NCBI GenBank assembly: GCA_902558815.1
Contig: CACEFF010000001.1
Location: 186,001 to 250,000, forward strand
Length of the DNA stretch: 64,000 bases
Direction: 5' to 3'
Origin: an uncultured Pelagibacteraceae bacterium
GTDB lineage: Bacteria; Pseudomonadota; Alphaproteobacteria; Pelagibacterales; Pelagibacteraceae
The position numbers and the translations under genes were made by a program. Under the pieces are notes generated by a model that was not told the origin of the DNA, did no database searches, and saw nothing but the letters and a program-made list of their open reading frames with translations. Below are positions 36,179-46,303 of the stretch, in pieces. Within the stretch, counting starts at the first letter, position 1. Every line of letters starts with the position of its first letter.

Positions 36179-37243
36179 GTGAAAAAAGTTTTATTTTTAA
36201 CACTATTAATTTTTTTATTTACCTCAAAATCTTTTTCTCAAAGTTATAATTTTAAAAAATTAACAAAACTTGATGGGCCATGGGGCTCATCATTCTTAAA
36301 TGAGGATGAATTAATAATTACAGAGAAAAGTGGAAAAATAAAAATTGTAAATATCAAATCCAATAAAATTTCTGAAGTTGATCATAATTTAAATTTTTTA
36401 GATTACGGTCAAGGAGGATTATTAGATATTCTATTTAAAGATAATTTTGTTTATATTTCCTACTCTGAAAATAGAGGTGATTGGAAGTCAAGTACTTCAA
36501 TTGCAAAAGCAAAGTTTGATAAAATCAAACTAAACTTTAAAAATATTTTTCAAGCTGAACCTCCGATTGATTCAGGTTATCATTTTGGTTCAAGATTAGT
36601 AATTAAAGGTAACTATCTTTTTGCATCAGCTGGAGAAAGAGGGCAAGGTATGATTGCACAAGATCCTACAAATCATCCTGGAAGTATAATAAGAATTCAT
36701 TTGGATGGAAGTATTCCTAATGACAATCCTAAATTTGAAGGTAATTCAAACTGGCTTCCTGAAATTTATCAAATTGGAATTCGCAACCCACAAGGTTTAT
36801 CTTTATCACCTTTTGATGGAAAAATTTATATGAGCAATCATGGTGCAAAAGGAGGTGACTGGTTTGGAGAGGTAAAAAAAGGTGAAAACTATGGTTGGAA
36901 AATATTAGGTTGGGGGGGAAAAAATTATACTGGAACTAAGATTGGACCTAAGTGGAAGCCAGGTTTTACTAAAGCAATTCAATATTGGGTGCCTTCTATC
37001 GCTACAAGTGCTATCACTATCTATAAAGGTGATGAATTTAAGGAATGGAACACCCACGCACTAATTACATCTCTCAAAGATAAATCATTAAGAAAATTAA
37101 TATTTAATGATAAATCAAATGTGCAAGAAGAGATAATTTTTAAAGATAAAATTGGAAGAATCAGAGATATACAAGTTCATCCAAATAATGGAAAAATTTA
37201 TTTTTTAGCAGGAGATAACTTGTGGTTAATGGAAAAAAGTTAA
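36179..37243 (+). CDS. PQQ-dependent sugar dehydrogenase (glucose/sorbosone dehydrogenase family)
   Basis: Exported six-bladed beta-propeller of the aldose sugar dehydrogenase (YliI-like) family. I start it at GTG (36179), giving VKKVLFLTLLIFLF, a signal peptide; a frame extending 9 codons upstream would overlap the SDR. Conserved elements are FGSRLVIKGNYLFASAGERG, the IRNPQGL motif, the substrate/PQQ-contact EVKKGENYGW and NHG. The family oxidises sugars in the periplasm using PQQ. No PQQ-synthesis genes are seen here. Confidence 0.85.
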   Translation: MKKVLFLTLLIFLFTSKSFSQSYNFKKLTKLDGPWGSSFLNEDELIITEKSGKIKIVNIKSNKISEVDHNLNFLDYGQGGLLDILFKDNFVYISYSENRGDWKSSTSIAKAKFDKIKLNFKNIFQAEPPIDSGYHFGSRLVIKGNYLFASAGERGQGMIAQDPTNHPGSIIRIHLDGSIPNDNPKFEGNSNWLPEIYQIGIRNPQGLSLSPFDGKIYMSNHGAKGGDWFGEVKKGENYGWKILGWGGKNYTGTKIGPKWKPGFTKAIQYWVPSIATSAITIYKGDEFKEWNTHALITSLKDKSLRKLIFNDKSNVQEEIIFKDKIGRIRDIQVHPNNGKIYFLAGDNLWLMEKS

Positions 37244-38304
37244 TAATAATTTTATGTCTTTTAATTGGAACAACCTCATATAATCATATCGGATTAACAA
37301 TGGAAAAAAAACCTTATCACCACGTTTCAGATGGAACATTTAGAAATCCAGAGGGATCTCCTGAAAGAAATACAAATTTTAAATGGTCATTTAAAGTATT
37401 CAATAAAGAAAAGAAGAAACTAGATATGACAGTTCCGAAAGAACATGTTGTAAAAAAAGAAAAAGTATTGTCAGACTTAACAAGATTAAAAGATGAAGAT
37501 TATATTGCATGGATTGGACATGCCACATTTATCTTTAAATTAGGAGAGACTACAATTATAACAGATCCTGTCTTCTCAAAGAATGCAGGACCATTAATAT
37601 TTGGTCCAAAGAGATTTACCGAACCAGCCTTAAAATTAAATGAAATTCCTAAAATTGATTTATTTTTACTTACTCACAATCATTATGATCATCAAGATAT
37701 GAAGACAATTCGTAGATTTCCTTTTAAGGACGCAAAAGTAATGCTGCCATTAAAGCTTGGTAAATATTTTACAAGAAACGGATATAGAGATGTAAATGAA
37801 ATGGATTGGTACGACGAAATAAAAATTAATGAAAAATTAAAAATTACTTTTCTTCCTGCAGTTCATTGGTCCAAAAGAAGCTTAACGGATACGAACAAAA
37901 CTTTATGGGGTAATTTTTTAATTGAATATGATGGAAAAAAGATTTTATTCGCTTGCGATACCGGAGTTGGGGATATTTATAAAGATTTAGGAAATAAATA
38001 CGGCCCAATAGATATTTCTTTTATTAATATTGGTGCTTATAACTTTTATCCAATTTCACCTTATAAAGATAAATCTGCCTATCACACTAATCCTGAAGAA
38101 GCCTTGAGTATAGGTAGAGATTTAAAAAGTAAAAAAGTGATTGGAACGCACTGGGGTACATTTGTTTTATCCCTAGAACCAATAATGGAACCACCAGTTC
38201 GATTTAAAGAGAATGCAAAAAAATATGGATTTAAAAAAGAAGATGCTGTGATTTTTAAAATTGGGGAAATAACTGCATTTAAAGATTTAATTAATAATGA
38301 TTAA
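37222..38304 (+). CDS. Metallo-beta-lactamase-fold hydrolase (UlaG/NAPE-PLD-like)
   Basis: 360 residues with an N-terminal hydrophobic segment (probable signal or anchor). Metal-binding motifs are HATF, the LLTHNHYDHQD signature, HWS in PAVHWSKRS, the bridging aspartate in FACDTGVG and the terminal His in GTHWGTF. The order matches the NAPE-PLD/UlaG-like hydrolases. Start is GTG and overlaps the sugar dehydrogenase by 22 bases; an internal ATG (MEKKPYHH) is a possible alternative. Substrate unknown. Confidence 0.87.
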   Translation: MVNGKKLIIILCLLIGTTSYNHIGLTMEKKPYHHVSDGTFRNPEGSPERNTNFKWSFKVFNKEKKKLDMTVPKEHVVKKEKVLSDLTRLKDEDYIAWIGHATFIFKLGETTIITDPVFSKNAGPLIFGPKRFTEPALKLNEIPKIDLFLLTHNHYDHQDMKTIRRFPFKDAKVMLPLKLGKYFTRNGYRDVNEMDWYDEIKINEKLKITFLPAVHWSKRSLTDTNKTLWGNFLIEYDGKKILFACDTGVGDIYKDLGNKYGPIDISFINIGAYNFYPISPYKDKSAYHTNPEEALSIGRDLKSKKVIGTHWGTFVLSLEPIMEPPVRFKENAKKYGFKKEDAVIFKIGEITAFKDLINND

Positions 38305-38567
38305 CTATCCAGAATTTTTTTTTTAGCTTTTTCAAATTCCTCTTGAGTTAATGCGCCACTTTTTAAAAGTTCATTTAATTTGTTTAATTCTTCAGTAAGG
38401 TTTTCAGGCTTATTTGAGATATTATCTATGTTTTCATTTGTTTCTATTTCAGCATCAGATTTATTAGAACTCTTAGCGCTAAAACCTGTCATTATGGCTC
38501 TACCACCTAAGTAAAGCACAAAAAGAAAAATCGGAATAACTAAACCAAAAAAAATTATCTTTTCCAT
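38301..38567 (-). CDS. SHOCT-domain membrane protein
   Basis: 88 residues: an N-terminal transmembrane helix (about 4-24), a polar linker, and a C-terminal SHOCT motif with the pattern ELNKLNELLKSGALTQEEFEKAKKKILD. SHOCT domains are short oligomerisation modules. The 3' end overlaps the convergent hydrolase gene by 4 bases. Confidence 0.85.
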   Translation of the reverse strand: MEKIIFFGLVIPIFLFVLYLGGRAIMTGFSAKSSNKSDAEIETNENIDNISNKPENLTEELNKLNELLKSGALTQEEFEKAKKKILDS

Positions 38568-38570
38568 ATA

Positions 38571-38774
38571 TTAATCCTCATCATCTTCTCTCCAATTTTT
38601 TTCATACATTAACCATGCTGCATATATTACTGAAAATGTTCCAACTATCATACCATAATCAAAACCTGTCTGCATGTCATATAAATACCAACCAAGTTGG
38701 GTTGCACCTATTGGTGGTACAGTAAGTATTAACATTAGGATTGCTATTCTATATGGGTACTTAGGTTTTTTCAT
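38571..38774 (-). CDS. Unknown 67-aa membrane protein
   Basis: The ATG giving MKKPKYPYRIAIL is preferred; another frame start lies two codons upstream. Two hydrophobic stretches (about residues 9-27 and 39-54) and an acidic C-terminus (REDDED) are visible. Family not recognised. It lies three bases from the SHOCT gene and is probably co-transcribed with it. Confidence 0.65.
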   Translation of the reverse strand: MKKPKYPYRIAILMLILTVPPIGATQLGWYLYDMQTGFDYGMIVGTFSVIYAAWLMYEKNWREDDED

Positions 38775-38811
38775 AAACAATCATATCAAATAAAATTTAT
38801 TGGTCTAATTG

Positions 38812-39657
38812 TTAAGCTTGCGATCTTTTGAAACAGTCAATGGTATTTTTAAGTAAACATGCAATTGTCATAGGACCAACTCCACCTGGTACGGGTGTCA
38901 ATGCTTTTGCATTTTTTGAAACTTCCTCGAATGCTACATCGCCTACAATTCCTTTGTCAGTTTTATTTATACCAACATCAATAACTATTGTATCTTTCTT
39001 AACCCAATCACCTTTAACAAGTTCTGGAATTCCAACTGCAGCAATGATAATGTCTGCTCCTAAACACTCTGCTTTTAAATCTTTTGTTTTTGAATGAGTG
39101 ATAGTTACCGTACAGTTTTCTTTTAAGAGAAGTTGAGTCATTGGCTTACCATTGAGGTTTGACCTTCCAATAATAACTGCTTTTTTTCCATTCAAATTTG
39201 GTTCAATTTTTTTTATTAATAAATAACATCCTAAAGGTGTGCAAGGTATCGAGCTTTCATAACCCGATGAAAGATTACCCACATTCATTGGATGAAAACC
39301 ATCAACATCTTTTGTAGGGTTAATAGCTTCAATAATTTTTTGCTTATCAACATGTTTTGGAAGTGGTAATTGAACTAAAATTCCAGAAACTGTCTCGTCA
39401 TTATTTAATTCATCGATTTTATCTAATATCGTTTTCTCCTCAACTGTATCAGGATACTTAATTATATCTGATTTTAATCCAACTTCATTAGCTGATTTTT
39501 CTTTGTTTCGAACATAAATTTGACTTGGTGTTAAATCACCAATTAAAATTACCGTTAAGCCTGGTACTTTATTATATTTAGTTTTTAGGTCGGAAACTTC
39601 TTTTTTAAGTTTCTCTCTAAGTTCTGCAGCAGCTTTTTTTCCGTCGATTAAAATCAT
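38812..39657 (-). CDS. folD: Bifunctional methylenetetrahydrofolate dehydrogenase/cyclohydrolase
   Basis: FolD interconverts 5,10-methylene- and 10-formyl-THF, supplying C1 units and NADPH. Start is the ATG giving MILIDGKKAAAELREKL, matching FolD; a longer frame upstream overlaps the YggT gene and is rejected. 281 residues. Conserved Lys in YVRNKEKSANE, QLPLPKH, DGFHPMNVG and the nucleotide loop GRSNLNGKPM; C-terminal PVPGGVGPMT is intact. It lies five bases after YggT. Confidence 0.97.
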   Translation of the reverse strand: MILIDGKKAAAELREKLKKEVSDLKTKYNKVPGLTVILIGDLTPSQIYVRNKEKSANEVGLKSDIIKYPDTVEEKTILDKIDELNNDETVSGILVQLPLPKHVDKQKIIEAINPTKDVDGFHPMNVGNLSSGYESSIPCTPLGCYLLIKKIEPNLNGKKAVIIGRSNLNGKPMTQLLLKENCTVTITHSKTKDLKAECLGADIIIAAVGIPELVKGDWVKKDTIVIDVGINKTDKGIVGDVAFEEVSKNAKALTPVPGGVGPMTIACLLKNTIDCFKRSQA

Positions 39658-39662
39658 ATAAT

Positions 39663-39953
39663 TTAGAATATCATTGGTGCGATGTAGAGCTTCATACACA
39701 TTTCTATAAACCAAATCAATAAGAGTAAAATTATTGGAGAAATGTCTAACGAACCTAAATTGGGTAAAAAACGTCTAATTTTATTTAATATGGGATCAGT
39801 TAAACGATAGCTGAATTCTAAAATAGAATAAACAAACCTATTTTGAGTATTTAAAATATTAAAAGCTATAAGCCAACTCACAACAACGTTTGCAATGACA
39901 ACATAAGAGTAAAGTTTAAGTATTTGTAAGGCTAAATAAAAAATAGCTATCAT
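39663..39953 (-). CDS. YggT family membrane protein
   Basis: 96 residues with two hydrophobic regions and the YggT-type motif SYRLTDPILNKIRRFLP. The family is conserved and linked loosely to cell division or osmotic stress. It overlaps the MscS gene by 4 bases and precedes folD by 5 bases, so it is in the middle of a minus-strand unit. Confidence 0.88.
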   Translation of the reverse strand: MIAIFYLALQILKLYSYVVIANVVVSWLIAFNILNTQNRFVYSILEFSYRLTDPILNKIRRFLPNLGSLDISPIILLLLIWFIEMCMKLYIAPMIF

Positions 39954-41035
39954 TTTTTCTCAATATAAATTGAAGAACTTGGAAATGCGAATGAAGCTTT
40001 ATTACTTTCTACAATTTGTTTAATTGCTATTGCTAATTTTTCTTTTACTGAAAGCCAATCACTCCAACTGTCTGTCTGAGTAAAACAACGAACATACATA
40101 TCAATTGAACTATCTGAAAATTTATCAATTCTGACTGCAATTCCTATACTGGTGTTAAAATCCTCACTTTTTTTGATATGTTCTTCGATTTGATCTCGAA
40201 TAGTTTTCAATTGATCTACTGTAGTGTCATATTGAAGTGTTATAATCCAACTTATAAGCCAGTTAGAAGTTTCACTAATATTTACAACTGCATTTTCTGC
40301 AAATTGAAAGTTGGGAATTATTGCTAGAGATTTATCAAACTTCCTAATTGTTGTTGATCGAAAACCGATTTTTTCAACTATACCCTCAATGATACCATCA
40401 ACTAAAATCCAATCGCCAATTTTAAATCTTTTTTCAACAAGAACCAAAATTCCAGAAATTAAATTTTTAAATAAATCTTGCGCACCTAAGGCAACTGCAA
40501 CACCAAATAAGCCAAGTCCAGCTATAATTGGTCCAATTTTTATCCCCCACAATTCGAGAACAGCTGCAAGTCCTAGAATAAAAATTAGTACCTTTAATGA
40601 TTTGATTATCCAGCCAATAAGTTCTCTTGTTAATAATTTATCAAGTCCACTCAATATATATGAGACTGGTTCAATAATTTGATGAATAACCCAAAAAATC
40701 AATATTGTAATTAATGTTCTATTAATGGTATCTACAACTTCCCTACCTTCTATAGAAAAGGTCATATAATAGCTCGCAATAAAAAAACCTAAAACAATTG
40801 GTAAAAATCTAGCTGGTCCAACTAATGATGAAACAAAAGTATCATCTAATTTATTTGTAGTTCTTTTCGAGATAACTTCTAATTTTTTAATAATAAGCTT
40901 ACTAATTAATCCCCTAAAAATTAAAAAAATTAAAAAAATTCCAATCCCAATCAATATTTGAAAAATATCAACACCTAAAATTCCTTTGTTCCATACTGAT
41001 AAGAACATTTCAGAAAAATTATTTATTATTTCCAT
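39950..41035 (-). CDS. Small-conductance mechanosensitive channel (MscS family)
   Basis: 361 residues: several N-terminal helices, the pore helix TM3 (GLGLFGVAVALGAQDLFKNLISG) and the cytoplasmic beta domain (FKIGDWILVDGIIEGIVEKIGFRST, IPNFQFAENAVVN). It would open under hypo-osmotic stress. It follows hemD by two bases and overlaps the YggT gene. Confidence 0.93.
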   Translation of the reverse strand: MEIINNFSEMFLSVWNKGILGVDIFQILIGIGIFLIFLIFRGLISKLIIKKLEVISKRTTNKLDDTFVSSLVGPARFLPIVLGFFIASYYMTFSIEGREVVDTINRTLITILIFWVIHQIIEPVSYILSGLDKLLTRELIGWIIKSLKVLIFILGLAAVLELWGIKIGPIIAGLGLFGVAVALGAQDLFKNLISGILVLVEKRFKIGDWILVDGIIEGIVEKIGFRSTTIRKFDKSLAIIPNFQFAENAVVNISETSNWLISWIITLQYDTTVDQLKTIRDQIEEHIKKSEDFNTSIGIAVRIDKFSDSSIDMYVRCFTQTDSWSDWLSVKEKLAIAIKQIVESNKASFAFPSSSIYIEKK

Positions 41036-41037
41036 AA

Positions 41038-41736
41038 CTAAATTTTATATAACAAAAACTCCTCTTCTCCAGGGTTAAAAAGAAAGATTTTTTTCCACTT
41101 AATTTCGTTCAATATTGTTGAGGTTTTCTCTCCAATACACATTAAATTAGTGTTCATCCAAAGACTTTCTAATTGGTAAATTTTTATAATGTTAAGAAAA
41201 CTAGAAGCACTATTTTGAGAGTAAATATAGACTATATCAGGTATTTTTAGCTTTAATTCATCAATAAATCTTTCTTCAAATTTTTCGATAGGACTTGCTC
41301 TATAGTTGATAACTCTTTTGATATTGTAACCTACTTCCTCTAATTGATGATCAAGGTTAACTGACACTATTTCTCCACTTATATAAATTAATTTTCCATC
41401 TTTTTTATCAAAATTTTGTAAAATCAGTTCTTTTAAATTTTCTACATTTCCTCCTGCTGCAATAACATTTTGGAAACCAACACCTCTTGCTTTTTTTTCT
41501 GTAGCACTTCCAACGCAAAAGCATAACATTTTTTTTTCAATTTTTTTAAGATTTAAAAATTTAACGGCGTTAGCACTTGTAAAAATAATTCCCTTATAAT
41601 CTGAAAAATTTATCTCTCCATAATTTACCTTGTTCACACTCAGTAAAGGGAGATGAGAAACTTGATGACCTAAAGATTGAAATTTCGATATTATTTCTGA
41701 ACAATCTTCTATTGGTCTAGTTAGTAATATATGCAT
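41038..41736 (-). CDS. hemD: Uroporphyrinogen-III synthase
   Basis: 232 residues. HemD sequences diverge widely; the N-terminal TRPIEDCSEI, the GIIFTSANAVKFL motif and YISGEI fit the family, and it directly follows hemC (one base gap), the standard order. It cyclises hydroxymethylbilane with inversion of ring D to form uroporphyrinogen III. Confidence 0.9.
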   Translation of the reverse strand: MHILLTRPIEDCSEIISKFQSLGHQVSHLPLLSVNKVNYGEINFSDYKGIIFTSANAVKFLNLKKIEKKMLCFCVGSATEKKARGVGFQNVIAAGGNVENLKELILQNFDKKDGKLIYISGEIVSVNLDHQLEEVGYNIKRVINYRASPIEKFEERFIDELKLKIPDIVYIYSQNSASSFLNIIKIYQLESLWMNTNLMCIGEKTSTILNEIKWKKIFLFNPGEEEFLLYKI

Positions 41737-41737
41737 A

Positions 41738-42655
41738 TTATCTTTTATAAGAATTTTTTGATTTTTGTTTTAAAATCTTACCAATTTCTGTTCCAATTTT
41801 TCTATATTCATCAATTTTACCAGTTTTTTTTTCATAAAATCTAAGTGAGCCATCTAAGGAAAAGAGTTCTGCTTCTAAAGTAATTTGATCTCCGTTTATT
41901 TTAGAATGAGCACCTATTGCAGTCTCACAATCTCCTTCCAAAATTTTTAAAATATTTCTTTCTGCATGTGCTCTTTTATAAGTTTCTAGGTGATTAATTT
42001 TTTTTAAAATAGATGCTGTATCTTTATCTTCATCTCTACACTGCAAAGCAATAATTCCTTGTCCAACACTAGGAATAATTTCTTCAGCTGAAAAAATTTC
42101 GGAAATCTCATTTTCATATTTTAAATATTTTATTCCGGCATAAGATAGTATTATTGCGTCATAAATTCCTTCTTTTAATCTTTTTATTCTAGTATCAACA
42201 TTTCCTCTTATAAGTTTACATTTAATATCTGGTCTAATTTTTTTTATCTGAAATTCTCTTCTATAAGATGAAGTTCCAATAGTTGATTTTAAATTTAACT
42301 CTTTAAGTTTTTTTTTATCATTAGTTATTAAAATTTCTCTAGGATCGTTTCTTTCTAAGAATGTATCTGTTATAAGTCCATCTGTTTCAATTGCTGGCAT
42401 ATCTTTAAGTGCATGGACAGCTATATCAATGTTGTTTTCTTGAAGTTCCTTTTCAATATTACTTGAAAATAAACCCTTCCCTCCCACATCAGATAACCTG
42501 GCGTCCTGAACTTGATCACCCTTAGTTGTTATCGATTTGATAATAATGTCTCCATCAACTAAGTTAGTATTTTCAATAATTTTATCTTTAGCCTTTTGAG
42601 CATAAAGTAATGCTAACTTACTACCTCTTGATCCAATTGTTATTCTTTTATTCAT
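41738..42655 (-). CDS. hemC: Hydroxymethylbilane synthase (porphobilinogen deaminase)
   Basis: 305 residues. ITIGSRGSKLAL at the N-terminus, VHALKDMPA, and the dipyrromethane-cofactor cysteine in LEGDCETAIGAHS are present. It polymerises four porphobilinogens. Divergent from tsaD across a 56-base gap, and followed by hemD. TsaD-hemC divergence is common in alphaproteobacteria. Confidence 0.96.
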   Translation of the reverse strand: MNKRITIGSRGSKLALLYAQKAKDKIIENTNLVDGDIIIKSITTKGDQVQDARLSDVGGKGLFSSNIEKELQENNIDIAVHALKDMPAIETDGLITDTFLERNDPREILITNDKKKLKELNLKSTIGTSSYRREFQIKKIRPDIKCKLIRGNVDTRIKRLKEGIYDAIILSYAGIKYLKYENEISEIFSAEEIIPSVGQGIIALQCRDEDKDTASILKKINHLETYKRAHAERNILKILEGDCETAIGAHSKINGDQITLEAELFSLDGSLRFYEKKTGKIDEYRKIGTEIGKILKQKSKNSYKR

Positions 42656-42711
42656 AAAAAAATTTATTTCTTACTTGTATTGGGATTGTACAATTATTAA
42701 AAACTATTTGA

Positions 42712-43785
42712 ATGAGTAAAAAACCCTTAATTCTTGGAATAGAATCAAGCTGTGATGAAACAGCTGCTTCATTAATAACTGAAAATGAAGAAGGGGTGCC
42801 GATAATTTTAAGTAATATCATTTCTAGCCAAGTAGACGTACATAAAGAATTTGGTGGGGTTGTTCCAGAGTTGGCTGCACGCTCACATATTGAGAAGATA
42901 GATTGGATTGTTAAAAAAGCAATAAATGAAAGTGGTAGAGGTATTGAGGAAATAGATGCTGTAGCTTCAACTGCAGGACCTGGTTTGATCGTATGTTTAT
43001 CAGTAGGCCTAAGTTTTGGGAAAGCTTTTGCTTCAACAATTAACAAACCATTTATTGCTGTAAATCATTTAGAAGGTCATGCTTTGAGTCCAAAATTAAA
43101 TTCAAAAATTAATTATCCGTATCTTTTACTATTAATTTCAGGAGGACATTCACAATACTTGAGTGTTCAGAATTTGGGAAAATATAAAAGATTAGGAACA
43201 ACTATTGATGATGCATTAGGTGAAGCATTCGATAAAACTGCAAAACTTTTAGGAATTGAATTCCCTGGTGGATCTCAGATTGAAATTTTTGCTAAAAAGG
43301 GTGATCCAAATAAATATGAATTACCAAAACCAATTTTTAATAAAGGTGGATGTAATTTATCTTTTGCAGGACTTAAAACAGCAATTTTAAAGATAAGTAA
43401 GACAATTAATACAGAACAAGAAAAGTTTAACTTAGCAGCATCTTTCCAAAAAACTATTGAGGATATTTTATATAAAAAAACTAAAATTGCTTTTAATGAG
43501 TTTGAAAAACTTAACAATCCACAAGAAAAAAAATTTGTGGTTGCAGGTGGAGTGGCTGCAAATAAAAAAATTAGATCAATGCTCATAGACTTATGTATAG
43601 AAAACAATTATGAAAGTATTTTTCCTGCAATAGAGTTATGTGGAGATAATGCTGCGATGATCGCAATGGTTGGTTTAGAAAAATTTAAATTAAAGGAGTT
43701 CAGTGATTTAGATCATCCAGCAAAGCCAAGGTGGCCATTAGATGAAAAGGCTGCTTTTCTAAAAGGTGCTGGAGTTGAGTTATAA
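42712..43785 (+). CDS. tsaD: tRNA threonylcarbamoyladenosine synthase subunit TsaD
   Basis: 357 residues of the Kae1/Qri7/TsaD family, which transfers the threonylcarbamoyl group to A37 of ANN-decoding tRNAs. IESSCDETAA at the N-terminus and metal-binding HLEGHALSP are present, as are SGGHSQYL and VAGGVAANKKIR. Its stop overlaps the EVE-domain gene by one base. Confidence 0.97.
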   Translation: MSKKPLILGIESSCDETAASLITENEEGVPIILSNIISSQVDVHKEFGGVVPELAARSHIEKIDWIVKKAINESGRGIEEIDAVASTAGPGLIVCLSVGLSFGKAFASTINKPFIAVNHLEGHALSPKLNSKINYPYLLLLISGGHSQYLSVQNLGKYKRLGTTIDDALGEAFDKTAKLLGIEFPGGSQIEIFAKKGDPNKYELPKPIFNKGGCNLSFAGLKTAILKISKTINTEQEKFNLAASFQKTIEDILYKKTKIAFNEFEKLNNPQEKKFVVAGGVAANKKIRSMLIDLCIENNYESIFPAIELCGDNAAMIAMVGLEKFKLKEFSDLDHPAKPRWPLDEKAAFLKGAGVEL

Positions 43786-44198
43786 TGAAATATTGGTTAA
43801 TGAAATCTGAACCAGATGTCTGGTCTATTGACCAACAAATTAAAGCTGGTGCTAAAGGTGCCCCATGGGATGGTGTTAGAAATTATCAGGCAGCTAAAAA
43901 TTTAAAATCTATGAAAAAAGGAGACCAGTGTTTTTTTTATCATTCTAATATTGGAAAAGAGATAGTTGGAATTGTCCAGGTTACAAAAGAGCATTACATT
44001 GATAAAACTGATAAATCTGGACGATTTGTTGCTGTAAAAGTTAGGTTTTTAAAGAAACTAGATAAACCAGTTACTCTTGAAGACATCAAAAAAAACAAGG
44101 AATTAAGCCACTTATCCCTAATAAAGCAAAGTCGACTGTCAGTTATGTCTATAGACTCTAAAAGCTGGAAAATTTTAAATAAGATGAGTAAGATTTAA
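43785..44198 (+). CDS. EVE-domain (PUA-like) protein
   Basis: 137 residues, thymocyte-nuclear-protein-1 family. [16 protein letters not shown] at the N-terminus, WDGVRNYQA and [12 protein letters not shown] are hallmark motifs. EVE domains bind modified nucleobases in DNA or RNA. The coupling to tsaD (one-base overlap) is typical of alphaproteobacteria and suggests a link with tRNA modification. Confidence 0.92.
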   Translation: MKYWLMKSEPDVWSIDQQIKAGAKGAPWDGVRNYQAAKNLKSMKKGDQCFFYHSNIGKEIVGIVQVTKEHYIDKTDKSGRFVAVKVRFLKKLDKPVTLEDIKKNKELSHLSLIKQSRLSVMSIDSKSWKILNKMSKI

Positions 44199-44209
44199 AT
44201 ATATTATTT

Positions 44210-46303
44210 ATGCCTAAAAAAAAGAAAAAATCTAAAGTTAGAAAAAGAAAATCTTCAAAAAGAAAAGTTAAAAGTAGAAAGAAGATTACTAAGAAAAGAA
44301 AAGTAACAAAGAGAAAATCTAGAATTAAAAGAAAATCTTCAAAGAACAAAAAAAATGACTCTTCTTCTCAGGAGCTCATTTTTAAAACAAGACCAGAATG
44401 GATAAAAGCTAGTTTAGCAAATAAATCTCAATATCAAAATAAGTACAATGAATCTATTAAGAATAATAATGCTTTCTGGAAAAAAGAAGGAAAAAGAATT
44501 ACTTGGATTAAGCCTTATAAAAAAATTAAAGACGTAAAATATAGTAAGAGTGAAGTTAAAATTAAATGGTACGAAGATGGAACTTTAAATGCTTCTGCAA
44601 ATTGTATTGATAGACATCTAAAAGATAAAAAAGATAAAACTGCAATCATTTGGGTTGGAGATGATCCTAGTGATACTCAAAAAATTTCTTATAAACAACT
44701 TTACCAAAAAGTTTCTAAGGCAGCAAATGGATTAAAAAAATTAGGAATTAAAAAAGGGGATAGAGTAACTATTTATTTAACAATGATACCTGAGCTAGCT
44801 ATTCTAATGTTAGCATGTGCAAGAATTGGTGCGATACACTCAATAATTTTTGGAGGATTTTCGGCTGAGTCTATTTCAGGAAGAGTTAATGATTGTGAAT
44901 CTGAATATATAATTACTGCAGATGAAGGTGTTAGAGGAGGAAAAACTATTCCTTTAAAAGCCACTACTGATGAAGCTTTAACAAATTGTCCAAATGTGAA
45001 AAAATGTATTGTTGTAAAACGAACAGGTAATTACGTTTTTTGGAATGATGAAAGGGATGTTTGGTATCATGATTTAATTAAAGATGTACCAGCTCATTGT
45101 GAGCCTGAGGAAATGAGTGCTGAGGACCCATTATTTATTCTCTACACATCTGGATCAACGGGAAAACCTAAAGGCGTATTACATACTACTGGTGGATATA
45201 TTGTTTATGCTTCCATGACCCATCAATATATTTTTAATTATAAACCAAAAGATATTTATTGGTGCACTGCTGACATTGGCTGGGTAACAGGACATAGTTA
45301 TATAATTTATGGACCACTTTCAAATGGAGCAACAACTATAATGTTCGAAGGAGTTCCAAATTATCCTGATAGCTCAAGATGGTGGCAAATTGTAGATAAA
45401 TTTAAAGTTAATACTTTTTATACGGCACCGACTGCAATAAGGGCATTAATGAGAGAGGGAGATCAGCCAGTAAAAAAAACATCTAGAAAGTCTTTAAAAT
45501 TATTAGGGACTGTAGGCGAACCTATAAATCCAGAAGCATGGATGTGGTATTATAAAACTGTTGGTAATTCTAAATGTCCTATTGTTGACACATGGTGGCA
45601 AACAGAGACAGGAGGAATTTTAATTTCCCCACAAACTGGTGCTATTCCACTTAAACCAGGTTCAGCAACAAAACCTTTCTATGGAATTAAACCGGTTATT
45701 GTTAGTAAAGACGGAAAAGAAATTAAAGGAGCAGGCGAAGGTAGACTTTGTATTGCTCAATCTTGGCCTGGACAAATGAGAACAGTTTACGGAGATCATC
45801 AAAGGTTTATAGACACATACTTTTCTCAGTTTGATGGAAAATATTTTACAGGAGATGGATGTAAAAGAGACAAAGATGGATATTATTGGATTACAGGAAG
45901 AGTAGATGATGTAATAATTGTATCTGGTCATAATCTCGGTACGGCAGAAATTGAGAGTGCCTTTGTTGCCCACCCAAAAGTTGCTGAAGCTGCAGTTGTT
46001 GGATATCCACATGATATTAAAGGAAATGGCCTGTATTGTTATGTAACATTAAATGCTGGTGAAGCTGAGACAGGAGAATTAGAAAGAGATTTAAAACTTT
46101 GGGTTAGAAAACAAATTGGACCGTTAGCAACTCCTGACCTTATCCATTTTTCTCCCGGCTTACCTAAAACAAGATCTGGTAAAATCATGAGAAGAATTTT
46201 AAGAAAGATAGCTGCAAATGAACATGACCAATTAGGGGACACAACTACTTTGGCTGATCCAAGTGTTGTTAGAAGTTTAGTTGAAAATAGAAAAAATATT
46301 TAA
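44210..46303 (+). CDS. acs: Acetyl-CoA synthetase with lysine/arginine-rich N-terminal tail
   Basis: AMP-forming acetate:CoA ligase, 697 residues against about 645-655 usual. The catalytic part begins near [11 protein letters not shown]. Core motifs: [21 protein letters not shown], and the acetylation-site motif [12 protein letters not shown]. The first 48 residues contain 31 Lys or Arg and look like a histone H1 tail. No alternative start lies between the tail and the catalytic domain, so it is translated unless a rare codon initiates. It is followed, after a convergent gene, by DUF4212 and a symporter that probably import acetate. Confidence 0.94.
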   Translation: MPKKKKKSKVRKRKSSKRKVKSRKKITKKRKVTKRKSRIKRKSSKNKKNDSSSQELIFKTRPEWIKASLANKSQYQNKYNESIKNNNAFWKKEGKRITWIKPYKKIKDVKYSKSEVKIKWYEDGTLNASANCIDRHLKDKKDKTAIIWVGDDPSDTQKISYKQLYQKVSKAANGLKKLGIKKGDRVTIYLTMIPELAILMLACARIGAIHSIIFGGFSAESISGRVNDCESEYIITADEGVRGGKTIPLKATTDEALTNCPNVKKCIVVKRTGNYVFWNDERDVWYHDLIKDVPAHCEPEEMSAEDPLFILYTSGSTGKPKGVLHTTGGYIVYASMTHQYIFNYKPKDIYWCTADIGWVTGHSYIIYGPLSNGATTIMFEGVPNYPDSSRWWQIVDKFKVNTFYTAPTAIRALMREGDQPVKKTSRKSLKLLGTVGEPINPEAWMWYYKTVGNSKCPIVDTWWQTETGGILISPQTGAIPLKPGSATKPFYGIKPVIVSKDGKEIKGAGEGRLCIAQSWPGQMRTVYGDHQRFIDTYFSQFDGKYFTGDGCKRDKDGYYWITGRVDDVIIVSGHNLGTAEIESAFVAHPKVAEAAVVGYPHDIKGNGLYCYVTLNAGEAETGELERDLKLWVRKQIGPLATPDLIHFSPGLPKTRSGKIMRRILRKIAANEHDQLGDTTTLADPSVVRSLVENRKNI

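Noticed and set aside
39658..39714. Extended N-terminus of FolD
   Set aside because: The extra 19 codons overlap the YggT gene and do not resemble FolD; the ATG at 39657 gives the family start.
43275..43607. Antisense frame within tsaD
   Set aside because: tsaD is intact with all motifs; the opposite frame is a by-product of AT-rich codon use.
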